The position numbers and the translations under genes were made by a program. From NCBI RefSeq assembly GCF_001039005.1, contig NZ_LDWR01000026.1, positions 51,806 to 115,805 on the forward strand: DNA of 64,000 nt, in the 5' to 3' direction. Every line of letters begins with the position of its first letter. Position 1 is the first letter of the stretch. Below, piece by piece: positions 53,620 through 63,200 of this stretch. Source of the stretch: Burkholderia cepacia (lineage in GTDB: Bacteria > Pseudomonadota > Gammaproteobacteria > Burkholderiales > Burkholderiaceae). The notes below the pieces were generated by a model. That model saw only the letters and a list, made by a program, of their open reading frames with translations. It was not told the DNA's origin and did not search any database.

Positions 53620-55914
53620 TCATTGCATCGGGTTGCGCAGCGTCTTCGCGGCGGCGACCATGTTCGTCAGCGCCGGAATCACTTCCGCCCACTGGCGCGT
53701 CTTCAGGCCGCAGTCCGGGTTCACCCACAGACGCTCCGCCGGAATCCGTTCAGCCGCCTTCCGCATCAGGCCGACGATATGATCCTGCGTCGGGATGTTC
53801 GGCGAGTGGATGTCGTACACGCCCGGCCCGATCTCGTTCGGATACTTGAAGGTGTCGAACGCGTCGAGCAGCTCCATGTCCGAGCGCGACGTCTCGATCG
53901 TGATCACGTCCGCATCCATGTCGGCGATCGACGCGATGATGTCGTTGAACTCCGAATAGCACATGTGCGTGTGAATCTGCGTATCGTCCTGCACGCCGTT
54001 CGCGGTGATGCGGAACGATTCGACCGCCCACTTCAGGTACTCGCCCCATTGCGCGCGGCGCAGCGGCAGCCCTTCGCGCAGTGCCGCCTCGTCGATCTGG
54101 ATCACGCGCACGCCGGCCTTCTCGAGATCGAGCACTTCGTCGCGAATCGCGAGCGCGAGCTGGTAGCACGACACCGAACGCGGCTGGTCGTCACGCACGA
54201 ACGACCAGTTCAGGATCGTCACGGGGCCGGTCAGCATGCCCTTCATCGGCTTGTTCGTCAGCGATTGCGCATACGTGATCCATTCGACCGTCATCGCCTT
54301 CGGGCGGCTGATGTCGCCGAACAGGATCGGCGGCTTCACGCAGCGCGAACCGTACGACTGCACCCAGCCGAACTGGCTGAATGCGTAGCCGTCGAGCTGC
54401 TCGCCGAAGTATTCGACCATGTCGTTACGCTCGGCTTCGCCGTGCACGAGCACGTCGAGTTCGAGCGATTCCTGCTCGCGCACGCTGCGTTCGATCTCCG
54501 CGCGCATCGCCGTGCGGTAACCCGCTTCGTCCAGCGCGCCGGCCTTGAACTGGCTGCGCGCCTGGCGGATTTCGACGGTCTGCGGGAACGAGCCGATCGT
54601 CGTCGTCGGGAAAGCCGGCAGGCTCAGTCGGGCCGACTGCTTCGGCGCGCGCTGCGCATAGGGGCTCACGCGGTTGCCGAGCTGCGCGTCGATACGCGCG
54701 ATCGCGGCCTTCACTACCGGGTTGTTCACGCGCGGCGAGCGGCGGCGCGAGTCGATCGCGGCAGCATTCGCGGCAAGCGCATCGGCCACTTGGTCGCGGC
54801 CTTCGTTCAGCGCGGTGGCGAGCACCTTCAGTTCGTCGAGCTTCTGCAGCGCAAACGCGAGCCACGAACGGATCTCCGCGTCGAGCTTCTCCTCGCTCGC
54901 GAGATCGACCGGCACGTGCAGCAGCGAGCACGACGGCGCAAGCCACAGACGATCGCCGAGCTGCTTCGCGAGCGGTTCGAGCCAGTCGAGCGTCGCGTTC
55001 AGGTCCGTCTTCCAGATGTTGCGGCCGTTGATCGCGCCCACCGACAGCACGCGCTCGGCCGGCAGTTCGCGCACCAGCGCGTCGACTTCGTCGCGTGCAT
55101 TGATCGCGTCGATATGCAGGCCGTCGACCGGCAGCGAGGCCGCGAGCGTCAGGTTGTCCTGAAGCTGGCCGAAGTAGGTGGCGAGCAGCAGCTTGATGCG
55201 GCGCGTTTCCAGCGTCGCATAAGCGGTGCGGAATGCCTGCCGCCACTCGGCGTCGAGTTCGGTGACGAGAATCGGTTCGTCGATCTGCACCCATTCGACG
55301 CCTTGCGCGGTCAGCGTGTCGAGCAGCGCGCCGTACACGGGCAGCAGCTTCGGCAGCAGCGCGAGGCGATCGGAATCGTCCTTCGCCTTGCCGAGCCACA
55401 GGTACGTGACGGGACCGAGGATCACCGGCTTCACGGCCACGCCCTGCGCCTGCGCTTCCGCCAGTTGCTGGAGCAGGCGCGACGGGTCGAGCGAGAAGTT
55501 CGTGTCCGCGTGGAATTCCGGCACGATGTAGTGATAGTTCGTGTCGAACCACTTCGTCATTTCACCGGCCGAGACACCGCCGCAGCACGCCGCATGCTCT
55601 TCGGCCGACTGCGCCGAACGACCGCGCGCGACGCGGAAATAGTTGTCGAGCACATCGCCGTGGAAGCCCTGCACGCGCTTCGGCAGGTTGCCGAGCGTGA
55701 AGCTCATGTCGAGCACCTGGTCGTAGAACGCAAAGTCGCCGAGCGGCGCCAGGTCCAGATCGCGCTGGTCGTTCCAGTGCCGCTGGCGCAACTGCGCACC
55801 GAGCGCCTTCAGCTCGTCGCGCGACGATTCGCCTTTCCAGTAGCGTTCGAGACCGAACTTGAGTTCGCGCTTTGCGCCGATGCGCGGAAAACCGAGGTTG
55901 TGTGTGGTGACCAT
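53620..55914 (-). CDS. metE: Cobalamin-independent methionine synthase MetE
   Basis: The 764-residue enzyme transfers a methyl group from 5-methyltetrahydropteroyl-polyglutamate to homocysteine without B12. It has the usual two barrel domains. The N-terminus is [19 protein letters not shown], with the basic folate-contacting segment. The zinc ligands are in [10 protein letters not shown] (His and Cys), a downstream Glu and the Cys in NPDCGLKTR. Length and motifs match E. coli MetE. The ATG at 55914 is the family start; a longer frame upstream runs into the control region. The divergent MetR gene is its expected activator. Confidence 0.97.
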   Translation of the reverse strand: MVTTHNLGFPRIGAKRELKFGLERYWKGESSRDELKALGAQLRQRHWNDQRDLDLAPLGDFAFYDQVLDMSFTLGNLPKRVQGFHGDVLDNYFRVARGRSAQSAEEHAACCGGVSAGEMTKWFDTNYHYIVPEFHADTNFSLDPSRLLQQLAEAQAQGVAVKPVILGPVTYLWLGKAKDDSDRLALLPKLLPVYGALLDTLTAQGVEWVQIDEPILVTELDAEWRQAFRTAYATLETRRIKLLLATYFGQLQDNLTLAASLPVDGLHIDAINARDEVDALVRELPAERVLSVGAINGRNIWKTDLNATLDWLEPLAKQLGDRLWLAPSCSLLHVPVDLASEEKLDAEIRSWLAFALQKLDELKVLATALNEGRDQVADALAANAAAIDSRRRSPRVNNPVVKAAIARIDAQLGNRVSPYAQRAPKQSARLSLPAFPTTTIGSFPQTVEIRQARSQFKAGALDEAGYRTAMRAEIERSVREQESLELDVLVHGEAERNDMVEYFGEQLDGYAFSQFGWVQSYGSRCVKPPILFGDISRPKAMTVEWITYAQSLTNKPMKGMLTGPVTILNWSFVRDDQPRSVSCYQLALAIRDEVLDLEKAGVRVIQIDEAALREGLPLRRAQWGEYLKWAVESFRITANGVQDDTQIHTHMCYSEFNDIIASIADMDADVITIETSRSDMELLDAFDTFKYPNEIGPGVYDIHSPNIPTQDHIVGLMRKAAERIPAERLWVNPDCGLKTRQWAEVIPALTNMVAAAKTLRNPMQ

Positions 55915-55970
55915 GACGCTGCCGTCCAGATGTAGTGAATGTCCGGCAGCCATGATAGGGATTTCAACAC

Positions 55971-56015
55971 ATGAAATAAAATGGCATTATTTCATTCATC
56001 CATTAAAGTTGTTCA
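55971..56015. promoter_or_regulatory. metE-metR control region with candidate MetR sites
   Basis: Between the divergent genes lies a perfect inverted repeat, ATGAAATAA (55971-55979) and TTATTTCAT (55987-55995), with a 7-base spacer. A second element at 56003-56015 reads TGAA-CAACT-TTAA on the minus strand, one base off the MetR consensus TGAA-N5-TTCA. This AT-rich block is the only one in the gap and should hold the metE promoter and MetR operators. Confidence 0.55.
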
Positions 56016-56040
56016 TGTATCTGTTGGGTGAGCGATAACC

Positions 56041-56949
56041 ATGCTGGAACGATTCCATCTCGTCGTGATTCGTGAAGTCGAGCGCCAGGGCTCGCTGACC
56101 GCGGCCGCCAACGCGCTGCACCTCACGCAATCGGCACTCAGCCATACCGTCCGGAAAATCGAGCAGCAGCTCGGCACGCCAATCTGGGACCGGGAAGGTC
56201 GCGGCCTGCGGCTCACGCAGGGCGGGCAATATCTGCTGAAGCTGGCGAACCGGCTGCTGCCGCAGTTCGAGCTCGCCGAAGAACGGATGAAGCAGTACGC
56301 GAAGGGCGAGCGCGGCACGCTGCGCATCGGGATGGAATGCCACCCGTGTTACCAGTGGCTGCTGAAGGTCGTGTCGCCGTATTTGTCGCGCTGGCCCGAC
56401 GTCGACGTGGACGTGAAGCAGCGCTTCCAGTTCGGCGGCATCGGCGCGCTGTTCGGTTACGACATCGACGTGCTCGTCACGCCCGATCCGCTGAACAAGC
56501 CGGGTCTGCACTTCGTTCCCGTATTCGATTACGAGCAGGTGCTGGTGGTCGCTGACTCACACCGGTTCGCGAACGCCGATTACGTGACGCCCGCGCAATT
56601 GACGGACGAGATCCTGATCACCTACCCGGTCGAAACCGACCGGCTCGACATCTACAACCAGTTCCTGACGCCGGCCGGCATCGTGCCGAGACGGCACAAG
56701 TCGATCGAAACGACCGACATCATGCTGCAGATGGTGGCGAGCGGGCGCGGCGTGGCCGCGCTACCGAGATGGCTCGCCGACGAATACGCGGACCGCATGC
56801 CGGTCGTGCCGGTCAAGCTTGGCAAGAAGGGCATCGCGAAGCAGATCTTCCTCGGCATCCGCGAGGCGGACGCGGCGATCGACTATCTGGCCGCGTTCGT
56901 CGCGCTGGCGCGCGATTCGACGTGGAGCGCGCCGCGCATGCTGCGCTAG
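56041..56949 (+). CDS. metR: LysR-family methionine regulator MetR
   Basis: The 302-residue LysR protein has the DNA-binding N-terminus VIREVERQGSLTAAANALHL and TQSALSHTVRKIEQQ. Its effector domain carries the MetR-like stretch GMECHPCYQWLLKVV at about residue 98-112, which binds homocysteine in the characterised family. It is transcribed divergently from metE, exactly as in enteric bacteria and Pseudomonas, and should activate metE. The gene ends 22 bases before the convergent end of cbtA. Confidence 0.95.
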   Translation: MLERFHLVVIREVERQGSLTAAANALHLTQSALSHTVRKIEQQLGTPIWDREGRGLRLTQGGQYLLKLANRLLPQFELAEERMKQYAKGERGTLRIGMECHPCYQWLLKVVSPYLSRWPDVDVDVKQRFQFGGIGALFGYDIDVLVTPDPLNKPGLHFVPVFDYEQVLVVADSHRFANADYVTPAQLTDEILITYPVETDRLDIYNQFLTPAGIVPRRHKSIETTDIMLQMVASGRGVAALPRWLADEYADRMPVVPVKLGKKGIAKQIFLGIREADAAIDYLAAFVALARDSTWSAPRMLR

Positions 56950-56971
56950 GCGCGCCCGGTTGCAGGACGCG

Positions 56972-57694
56972 TCAGGCGGCGCGCATGCCGATGCGTTCGC
57001 CGCGCTCGACCCACGCACCGAACAGCAGGCCGATCGTCGTCCACATGATCACCTGCATGCCGATCGCCGCGACGCGGAACTTCCACAGCACGGCGGCCGG
57101 GAAAGCGGCCGGCACCTCGTTGATCGACGGCAGCCCGAACTGCACGGCCGCGATGCTCGCGACGAACACGAGCCCGGCGACGATCGACGCATTCCATGGG
57201 CCGAGCTTCGCCAGCAGATGGCGGCGCACGCTGACCGAGAACACCATCGTCGCGATCGAGATCGCGATCATCAGGAAGAACAGGCCCGTGCGATAGCCGA
57301 TTGTGTCGGGATCGCCGACCGACGGTGGATTGGCCGGGTACTTGAGGTTCGGCACGATCACGAGCGCGATGAACGCCGCCAGCGCGAGCCACGCGGCCAG
57401 CGGCCGTGCCGGGAGGCGGCCGCCGCGCCCGTACGCGAACGCGAAGACCAGCGAGAACAGCCCGCCGAATGCCGCACCGTAGGTCACGACACCGGTCAGC
57501 AGGCCAAGGCCGGCCTGCGTGTGACGACTGACCAGCTCGGGCTCCGGCGCGTCGCCTTTGGCGGCGTCGAGTTTTTCTTCAAAGGAAATCGCCTGATCGA
57601 CTTGCGGTTCGCCGACGATTTTCGCGAAACCGAACGTGATGAGGCCCGCGGCGATGCCTGCGAGCATCCCGCGCATGAGCAGCTTTCCGACCAT
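56972..57694 (-). CDS. cbtA: CbtA, cobalt transporter subunit
   Basis: The 240-residue inner-membrane protein has the CbtA pattern. It starts MVGKLLMRGMLAGIAAGLIT, with the conserved glutamate stretch GEPQVDQAI, five or six hydrophobic segments and the SRHTQAGLGLLTG loop. CbtA is predicted, with CbtB, to import cobalt for B12 synthesis in bacteria that place both genes behind cobalamin riboswitches. It lies 13 bases after cbtB. The ATG at 57694 agrees with the family; an upstream extension would run into cbtB. Confidence 0.92.
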   Translation of the reverse strand: MVGKLLMRGMLAGIAAGLITFGFAKIVGEPQVDQAISFEEKLDAAKGDAPEPELVSRHTQAGLGLLTGVVTYGAAFGGLFSLVFAFAYGRGGRLPARPLAAWLALAAFIALVIVPNLKYPANPPSVGDPDTIGYRTGLFFLMIAISIATMVFSVSVRRHLLAKLGPWNASIVAGLVFVASIAAVQFGLPSINEVPAAFPAAVLWKFRVAAIGMQVIMWTTIGLLFGAWVERGERIGMRAA

Positions 57695-57707
57695 CGTGTT
57701 CTCCGCG

Positions 57708-57917
57708 TCAGTGGCAGGGAAAGCCGAGCAGATGGCGGCCGTCGTGGACGAATTCGTGAACGTACATACCCGGCACAAGCGACGTCGCGCCTTGTTCCGC
57801 GCCGACGAAATACAGTGCGAGCAGCAGGATCAGGCCGACGAACACGGCCCACGGCAACAGTTCACGGACGGGGATGGGTGCCGGCACGACGACCGGCTTC
57901 AGCACTGCTTCGCTCAT
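57708..57917 (-). CDS. cbtB: CbtB, small cobalt transporter subunit
   Basis: The 69-residue protein has one membrane helix (about residues 22-42). Its histidine-rich C-terminal tail, YVHEFVHDGRHLLGFPCH, is the hallmark of CbtB and the probable metal-binding part. It is the first gene of cbtBA. The start codon follows a cobalamin riboswitch, and its ribosome-binding site (GAGGTG) is next to a short GGGG/CCCC hairpin, which suggests translational control by B12. Confidence 0.93.
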   Translation of the reverse strand: MSEAVLKPVVVPAPIPVRELLPWAVFVGLILLLALYFVGAEQGATSLVPGMYVHEFVHDGRHLLGFPCH

Positions 57918-57943
57918 GGATGCACCTCAGGGGAATCGCGCCC

Positions 57944-58056
57944 CGACAAATGTTGGATGGGTACGAAGGCAGGTCTGGCTTCCGGGATCGAGATTCCCCG
58001 GTTACAGTGGCGCGACCGCGCCGGAATTGCACCGGCTTCCGCGTTTCGTATCGGGC
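57944..58056 (-). promoter_or_regulatory. Cobalamin (B12) riboswitch
   Basis: On the minus strand the leader of cbtBA carries the B12-element landmarks in order: GCCGGTGCAATTCCGGC-type hairpin (58021-58036), the B12 box part GCCACTGT (58004-58011) and AGCCAGAC (57973-57980). A GGGG-CGCGATT-CCCC hairpin follows just before the ribosome-binding site. A plausible -10 box, TACAAT, lies at 58059-58064. High B12 should switch off cobalt uptake. Confidence 0.95.
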
Positions 58057-58139
58057 GGATTGTACGCGCGAAAGTCCGCGTGTTGAAGTGACGGCGTGCG
58101 AGCGACCGCACGTTCCGCCCGGCCCCTCCGACAACCGAC

Positions 58140-58700
58140 ATGACCCTGCATGCCTCGCTGCGCCTGATCGCACACGCATCAACCCGGGCGATGCGCACCG
58201 GTACGTTTCCGGACGACGATCCGCTCGACGCCCACGGACTCGCCGACGCCGCCGCACTGCGCGACCGGTGGGCGGGCCTCGCCGGCGCGATCGTGCTGTG
58301 CAGCCCCGCCCGCTGCGCGCGACAGACTGCCGATGCGCTCGGGCTGCGCGCCGACATCGATCACGCGCTGCGCGACATCGACTACGGCAACTGGCGCGGC
58401 CAGCGGCTGCACGATCTCGGCCGCGACTGGCCTGACGAATTGGGTGCATGGATCGGCGATCCGTCCGCATCGCCGCACGGCGGCGAATCGTTCGACGCAG
58501 CCATGCGGCGCGTCGGCACATGGTTGAACGCGCTGCAGCACGAGCGCGACATCGTCGCGATCACGCATGCGGCAATCATTCGCGCGGCCGTCGCGCACGT
58601 GCGGCAGATGGATCTCAAGGCCGCCACTCGTATCGACGTCGCGCCGCTGTCGCGCACGATGTTCGTCGCATCGCCGGACGGCTGGACGTTGAATCCATAA
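58140..58700 (+). CDS. Histidine phosphatase superfamily protein with altered RHG motif
   Basis: The 186-residue protein has the histidine phosphatase (phosphoglycerate mutase-like) fold. Visible parts are LCSPARCARQTADAL, the IDYGNWRGQRLHDL segment, PHGGESFDAAMRRV and the second histidine in AITHAAIIRA. The first motif, normally LxRHG, reads LIAHAST: the catalytic histidine remains but the neighbouring arginine and glycine are replaced by alanine. It is divergent from the B12-controlled cbtBA operon, so a link to cobalamin (as for the alpha-ribazole phosphatase CobC) is possible, but it may be regulatory or weakly active. Confidence 0.8.
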   Translation: MTLHASLRLIAHASTRAMRTGTFPDDDPLDAHGLADAAALRDRWAGLAGAIVLCSPARCARQTADALGLRADIDHALRDIDYGNWRGQRLHDLGRDWPDELGAWIGDPSASPHGGESFDAAMRRVGTWLNALQHERDIVAITHAAIIRAAVAHVRQMDLKAATRIDVAPLSRTMFVASPDGWTLNP

Positions 58701-58810
58701 GCGCCGTTGCGTTCACTATGTGGACGGCAATGCGAGCCGATGTTGCCCATCGCAATCGTCTGCCTTCGTTTTTCTTACATTTCCGTAAGACACACAGTTC
58801 GTCATCCCGA

Positions 58811-58828
58811 CTGTCATCAAACTGACTG
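58811..58828 (+). promoter_or_regulatory. Pho box upstream of the PiT transporter
   Basis: CTGTCAT-CAAA-CTGACTG fits the PhoB consensus of two 7-base direct repeats with an AT-rich 4-base spacer (11-base period). It ends 46 bases before the transporter start codon. A weaker third half-site, TCGTCAT, lies 12 bases upstream. Confidence 0.65.
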
Positions 58829-58874
58829 CTGCCCGAAGCTACGATCGGTCGCGACTCCCCTACGAGATGCCGTC

Positions 58875-60467
58875 ATGAATCAACCTGCTTCGTCCGCATC
58901 GAGCAATCCGGGCTCCGTCGAGCGCACCCGGCAAGTCGGCTATGCCGTCTTCCTGCTGGTGCTCGCGATCGGCGCCGTCTATATCGCCACGCACCTGATC
59001 GACGATCTGTCGCCGGTCCGCGAAGGGTCGCTGTTTCCGTACCTGATGCTCGGCGCCGCGCTGCTGATCGCGCTCGGCTTCGAATTCGTCAACGGGTTCC
59101 ACGACACCGCGAACGCGGTCGCCACCGTGATCTACACGCACTCGCTGACGCCGAACGTCGCGGTGATCTGGTCCGGCATGTGGAACTTCCTCGGCGTGAT
59201 GGTCTCGAGCGGCGCGGTCGCGTTCGGCATCCTGCAGTTGCTGCCGGTCGAGCTGATCCTGCAGGTCGGCAGCGGCTCGGGCTTTGCGATGGTGTTCGCG
59301 CTGCTGATCGCCGCGATCGTGTGGAACCTCGCGACGTGGTATTTCGGATTGCCGTCGTCGAGCTCGCATACGCTGATCGGGTCGATCATCGGCGTCGGGC
59401 TGATGAACCAATTGATGCACGGGCCGTCCGGCACGAGCGGCGTCGACTGGGGCCAGGCGCTCGGCGTCGGCAAGTCGCTGCTGTTCTCGCCGATCGTGGG
59501 CTTCCTGTGCGCGTCGCTGCTGCTGCTCGTGCTGAAGGCCGTCGTGCGGATTCCGGAGCTGTACAAGGAGCCGCCGAAGGATCAACCGCCGCCGTTCTGG
59601 ATTCGCTGCCTGCTGATCCTGACCTGCACGGGCGTGTCGTTCGCACACGGTTCGAACGACGGGCAGAAAGGGATGGGCCTCATCATGCTGATCCTGATCG
59701 GCACGGTGCCGACCGCGTACGCGCTGAACAAGGCCGTTACGCCGGCCGAATCGCAGACCTTCGTTGCGGTCGCGAACCAGGCAGCCGCGACGTTCGGGAA
59801 ATACACGAACGGCGTCGCGCCGTCCGCGAACCCGCGCGCCGACGTCGAACACTACGTGCAGCGCCGTGAGCTGACGCCTTCCGTACTGCCGGCCGTGCAG
59901 CAGTTGTCAACGTCGCTCGCGACCGCTGTCGGCGCGTCGGGCTCGATGGCAGCCGTGCCGCAACGCGACGTCGACAACGTGCGAAACACGATGTATCTGG
60001 TGTCCGAAGCAATTCGCCTGATCGAGAAATCGGGGCAACCCGCGTTCGCCGCCGACGACAAGCTCGCGATCGACAACTATCGCAAGCAGCTGGACCATGC
60101 GACCAAGTTCATCCCGACCTGGGTGAAGGTCGCCGTCGCGATCGCACTGGGTCTCGGCACGATGGTCGGCTGGAAGCGGATCGTCGTGACCGTCGGCGAG
60201 AAAATCGGCAAGCAGCATCTGACTTACGGACAGGGCGCGTCGGCCGAAGTCGTCGCGATGCTGACGATCGGCGCCGCCGACATGTACGGGCTGCCGGTGT
60301 CGACGACACACGTGCTGTCGTCGGGCGTCGCGGGCACGATGGCGGCGAACGGATCCGGGTTGCAATGGAGCACGGTGCGCAGCCTTGTGCTCGCATGGGT
60401 GCTGACGCTACCGGCGTCGATCGCGCTCGCGGGCGGGCTCTACTGGCTGTTCCGGTCGGTGGCCTGA
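58875..60467 (+). CDS. PiT-family inorganic phosphate transporter
   Basis: The 530-residue inner-membrane protein belongs to the PiT family of cation/phosphate symporters. Both inverted family repeats are present: FVNGFHDTANAVATVIYT near residue 75 and SFAHGSNDGQKGMGL near 255, with PSSSSHTLIGSIIGVGL and PVSTTHVLSSGVAGTM. A central hydrophilic region of about 150 residues separates the halves, as in E. coli PitA/PitB. A Pho box in the promoter suggests induction or control by phosphate limitation. The ATG at 58875 is the family start. Confidence 0.93.
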   Translation: MNQPASSASSNPGSVERTRQVGYAVFLLVLAIGAVYIATHLIDDLSPVREGSLFPYLMLGAALLIALGFEFVNGFHDTANAVATVIYTHSLTPNVAVIWSGMWNFLGVMVSSGAVAFGILQLLPVELILQVGSGSGFAMVFALLIAAIVWNLATWYFGLPSSSSHTLIGSIIGVGLMNQLMHGPSGTSGVDWGQALGVGKSLLFSPIVGFLCASLLLLVLKAVVRIPELYKEPPKDQPPPFWIRCLLILTCTGVSFAHGSNDGQKGMGLIMLILIGTVPTAYALNKAVTPAESQTFVAVANQAAATFGKYTNGVAPSANPRADVEHYVQRRELTPSVLPAVQQLSTSLATAVGASGSMAAVPQRDVDNVRNTMYLVSEAIRLIEKSGQPAFAADDKLAIDNYRKQLDHATKFIPTWVKVAVAIALGLGTMVGWKRIVVTVGEKIGKQHLTYGQGASAEVVAMLTIGAADMYGLPVSTTHVLSSGVAGTMAANGSGLQWSTVRSLVLAWVLTLPASIALAGGLYWLFRSVA

Positions 60468-60755
60468 TCGGGAACGCAGTGGGTGGCCGGTGAGCACCGG
60501 CCGCCTGTAGTGGAAGGTTCGACTCCCGCTTCTCCGCTTCTCCGCTCCGACACGTCGCCGCATGCGGCGTGTCCGCGCCACATCGCACACCTCTCCCCTC
60601 TTCCTTTTCCGAATTTGAGCGCAAGATCTGGAGCTCGTCGGCTCACGGACATCGGTAGACTGGGTTCATCAACTTCCATCGTGGATTCAACCGTGCGCGG
60701 AACGCTTCCGAAGCATTCCGCACGGCGCCACATTGCCGACGAACCGAGGTAGCCC

Positions 60756-61499
60756 GTGAACATTGCCGATCTGCAACCTGCCGTCGAATCGACGGACATT
60801 GCGCAACGTGTCGACGCAATCGACTGGACGACCGTCGATGCCGAACTCGATCGCCATGGATGCGCGCGTGTGCCGGGCCTGATCTCGGCGAGCGAGTGCG
60901 ATGCGCTCGCAGCACTCTATCCGCGGGATGCGCTCTATCGTTCGCGCGTCGTGATGGCGCGGCACGGATTCGGGCGCGGCGAATACAAATATTTCGCGTA
61001 CCCGCTGCCTGCGGTCGTCGCCGAGTTGCGCACGACGTTCTACCCGCATCTCGCGCCTATCGCGAATCGCTGGAACAAGGCACTTGGGATCGACGTCCGT
61101 TATCCGAACGACCAGGCGACATTCCTCGATCGCTGCCACGCGGCGGGGCAGACACGGCCGACGCCGCTGATCCTTCAATACGGTCCCGACGACTACAACT
61201 GCCTCCATCAGGACCTGTATGGCGAGCACGTCTTTCCGCTCCAGGTCGCGATCCTGCTGTCGGCGCCGGGCCGCGATTTCACCGGAGGAGAGTTCGTGTT
61301 GACGGAACAGCGGCCACGCATGCAGTCGCGTGCGGAAGTGGTGCCGCTGACGCAAGGCGACGCGGTGATCTTCGCGGTACACGGCCGGCCCGTGCAGGGA
61401 ACGCGCGGCTTCTACCGCGTCAACCTGCGCCACGGCGTAAGCCGGATCCGCAGCGGCCACCGCCACACGGTCGGCATCATCTTCCACGACGCACAGTAA
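60756..61499 (+). CDS. 2-oxoglutarate/Fe(II)-dependent oxygenase
   Basis: The 247-residue cytosolic protein has the double-stranded beta-helix of 2OG-Fe(II) oxygenases. The iron ligands are His151 and Asp153 in CLHQDLYGEHVFP and a distal His226. Arg236, ten residues after that histidine (RHGVSRIRSGHRHT), should bind 2-oxoglutarate. This is the layout of the prolyl-hydroxylase-like group. The start is a GTG at 60756 with GAGGT upstream. Neighbours give no hint of the substrate; hydroxylation of a protein residue or small molecule is possible. Confidence 0.85.
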   Translation: MNIADLQPAVESTDIAQRVDAIDWTTVDAELDRHGCARVPGLISASECDALAALYPRDALYRSRVVMARHGFGRGEYKYFAYPLPAVVAELRTTFYPHLAPIANRWNKALGIDVRYPNDQATFLDRCHAAGQTRPTPLILQYGPDDYNCLHQDLYGEHVFPLQVAILLSAPGRDFTGGEFVLTEQRPRMQSRAEVVPLTQGDAVIFAVHGRPVQGTRGFYRVNLRHGVSRIRSGHRHTVGIIFHDAQ

Positions 61500-61775
61500 C
61501 GGCAATCGGAACGAGCGCAACGCTATCGCGCCATTCGTCTCGCGGACGAATTCGCACAGGAAACACCGCGCGTCTGCCTCACCGATCGCGCGTTATCGTT
61601 CGGGGGGCGTTGCGACCGGACATCGTCACGCGATCTGCTCACTCGTTCACAGCGGCCGATGGCGGATTTTGCTGCCCGTCAGGCCATCTTGGCCATGACG
61701 GACCAACGTCTCAAGTGAGCGACCGGAAACGAAAGCATTCACCTGTCGCGACACAAAGGCGATTGGCAGCCCGGC

Positions 61776-63200
61776 CTATCCTCGTGCCACATTCGCCCGC
61801 AGCCGGTCGCCCGCATCGAAGGCCAGCCGCGCGTAGCCCGGCAACGTCAACAGTGCGAGCACACCCGCGGCGACGAACGCCCAGCGGAAATCGTCGAGCA
61901 CGTAGTGCATGCCAGCCGCATCGCCACGCACCAAAGCCGCGAGCCGCAGCGACAACGCGCCGAACGCGATCCCCATCCCGATCGTCATCTGCTGCGCGGC
62001 GCTCCACAACGTGCTGGCCGCGCTCGTCTGATGAGCCGGGATATCCGCATAGGCCAGCGTCGCGAGCGTCGTGAACTGCATCGACCGCGTCAGCCCGTAG
62101 ACGAATACGACGAACAGCGTGATCGCCAGCGGCGTCGATGCGGTCAGCCAGCCGCACGCGATCGTGAAGATGCCGACGATCGTCACGTCGACGAGCGCAA
62201 CGCGCCGGAAACCGAAGCGATCGAGGATCCACGACGTTCCCGCCTTCATGCCGAGATTGCCGAGCGCGCTCGCGAGCAGCAGCAGGCCGGACTGGAACGG
62301 CGACAGCCCGAAACCGATCTGGAACAGCAGCGGCAGCAGATACGGCACGGCGTTGATCGCCATCCGCGTGATCGAGCCGGTGATCACCGTCACCGAGAAC
62401 GTCGGTACCTTCAGCGTCGTGAAATCGAGCAATGGATGCGCGCAGCGTCGCGCATGCAACCACGCGGCAATGCCGAACAGCACGCTCGCCCCCACCAGGA
62501 CGGCCGCGCGCGTGAAGTGCACGTCCTGCTGGCCGGCCGCCTCGGTTCCGATCAACAGACAGGTCAACGCTCCACCGGCCAGCACGAAGCCGACCCAGTC
62601 GAGCGGCCTTTGTTCGTCGGCCCGCGTGTTCCGGACGATCAGCCAGGTACAGGCCAGCGCAGCGATGCCGAACGGGACGTTCAACAGGAAGATCCATCGC
62701 CATGACGCATAGGTCGTGATGAAGCCACCGATCGGCGGCCCGACGACCGGCGCGACGATGCCCGGCCACGTGATCGTCGCGATCGCGCGCATCAGCTTCG
62801 CCTTCTCGGTGCTGCGCACGACGATCATCCGTCCGACCGGCACCATCATCGCCCCGCCGATACCCTGCAGCAGCCGCGCAGCCGTGAACGTCCCGACGCC
62901 ATCGGACAGCCCGCACAGCACCGACGCACCGGTAAAAACGACGACTGCACTGGCGAACACGGTGCGCGATCCATAGCGGTCCGCGATCCAGCCGCTGATC
63001 GGGATGAACACGGCGAGCGCAAGCATATAGGCCGTCATCCCAAGGCTGAGCGCGTTCGGCCCGACGCTGAACGAGCGGGCCATTTGCGGCAGCGCGGTCG
63101 CAATCACGGTCGTGTCGAGGTACTCCATGAAGAACGTTGCGGCGACGAGATACGGCAAGAAGTCGGTCGTCCGACCACCTTGGGCAAGGCTGTCAGTCAT
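61776..63200 (-). CDS. DHA2-type MFS efflux transporter (EmrB/QacA family)
   Basis: The 474-residue protein is a drug:H+ antiporter-2 type carrier with about 14 helices. It starts with FFMEYLDTTVIATALPQMAR, has the loop signature GWIADRYGSRTVFAS, and carries the motif C-like VGPPIGGFITTYASWRWIFLLNVP, the hallmark of EmrB-like exporters. It should pump out toxic organic compounds. No EmrA-type adaptor or regulator is adjacent. I chose the ATG at 63200; the frame is open further upstream, but this sequence does not resemble the family. Confidence 0.9.
   Translation of the reverse strand: MTDSLAQGGRTTDFLPYLVAATFFMEYLDTTVIATALPQMARSFSVGPNALSLGMTAYMLALAVFIPISGWIADRYGSRTVFASAVVVFTGASVLCGLSDGVGTFTAARLLQGIGGAMMVPVGRMIVVRSTEKAKLMRAIATITWPGIVAPVVGPPIGGFITTYASWRWIFLLNVPFGIAALACTWLIVRNTRADEQRPLDWVGFVLAGGALTCLLIGTEAAGQQDVHFTRAAVLVGASVLFGIAAWLHARRCAHPLLDFTTLKVPTFSVTVITGSITRMAINAVPYLLPLLFQIGFGLSPFQSGLLLLASALGNLGMKAGTSWILDRFGFRRVALVDVTIVGIFTIACGWLTASTPLAITLFVVFVYGLTRSMQFTTLATLAYADIPAHQTSAASTLWSAAQQMTIGMGIAFGALSLRLAALVRGDAAGMHYVLDDFRWAFVAAGVLALLTLPGYARLAFDAGDRLRANVARG

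Noticed and set aside
55915..56040. Search for a cobalamin riboswitch in front of metE
   Set aside because: No B12 box or related hairpins are present; only AT-rich MetR-type sequences are seen.
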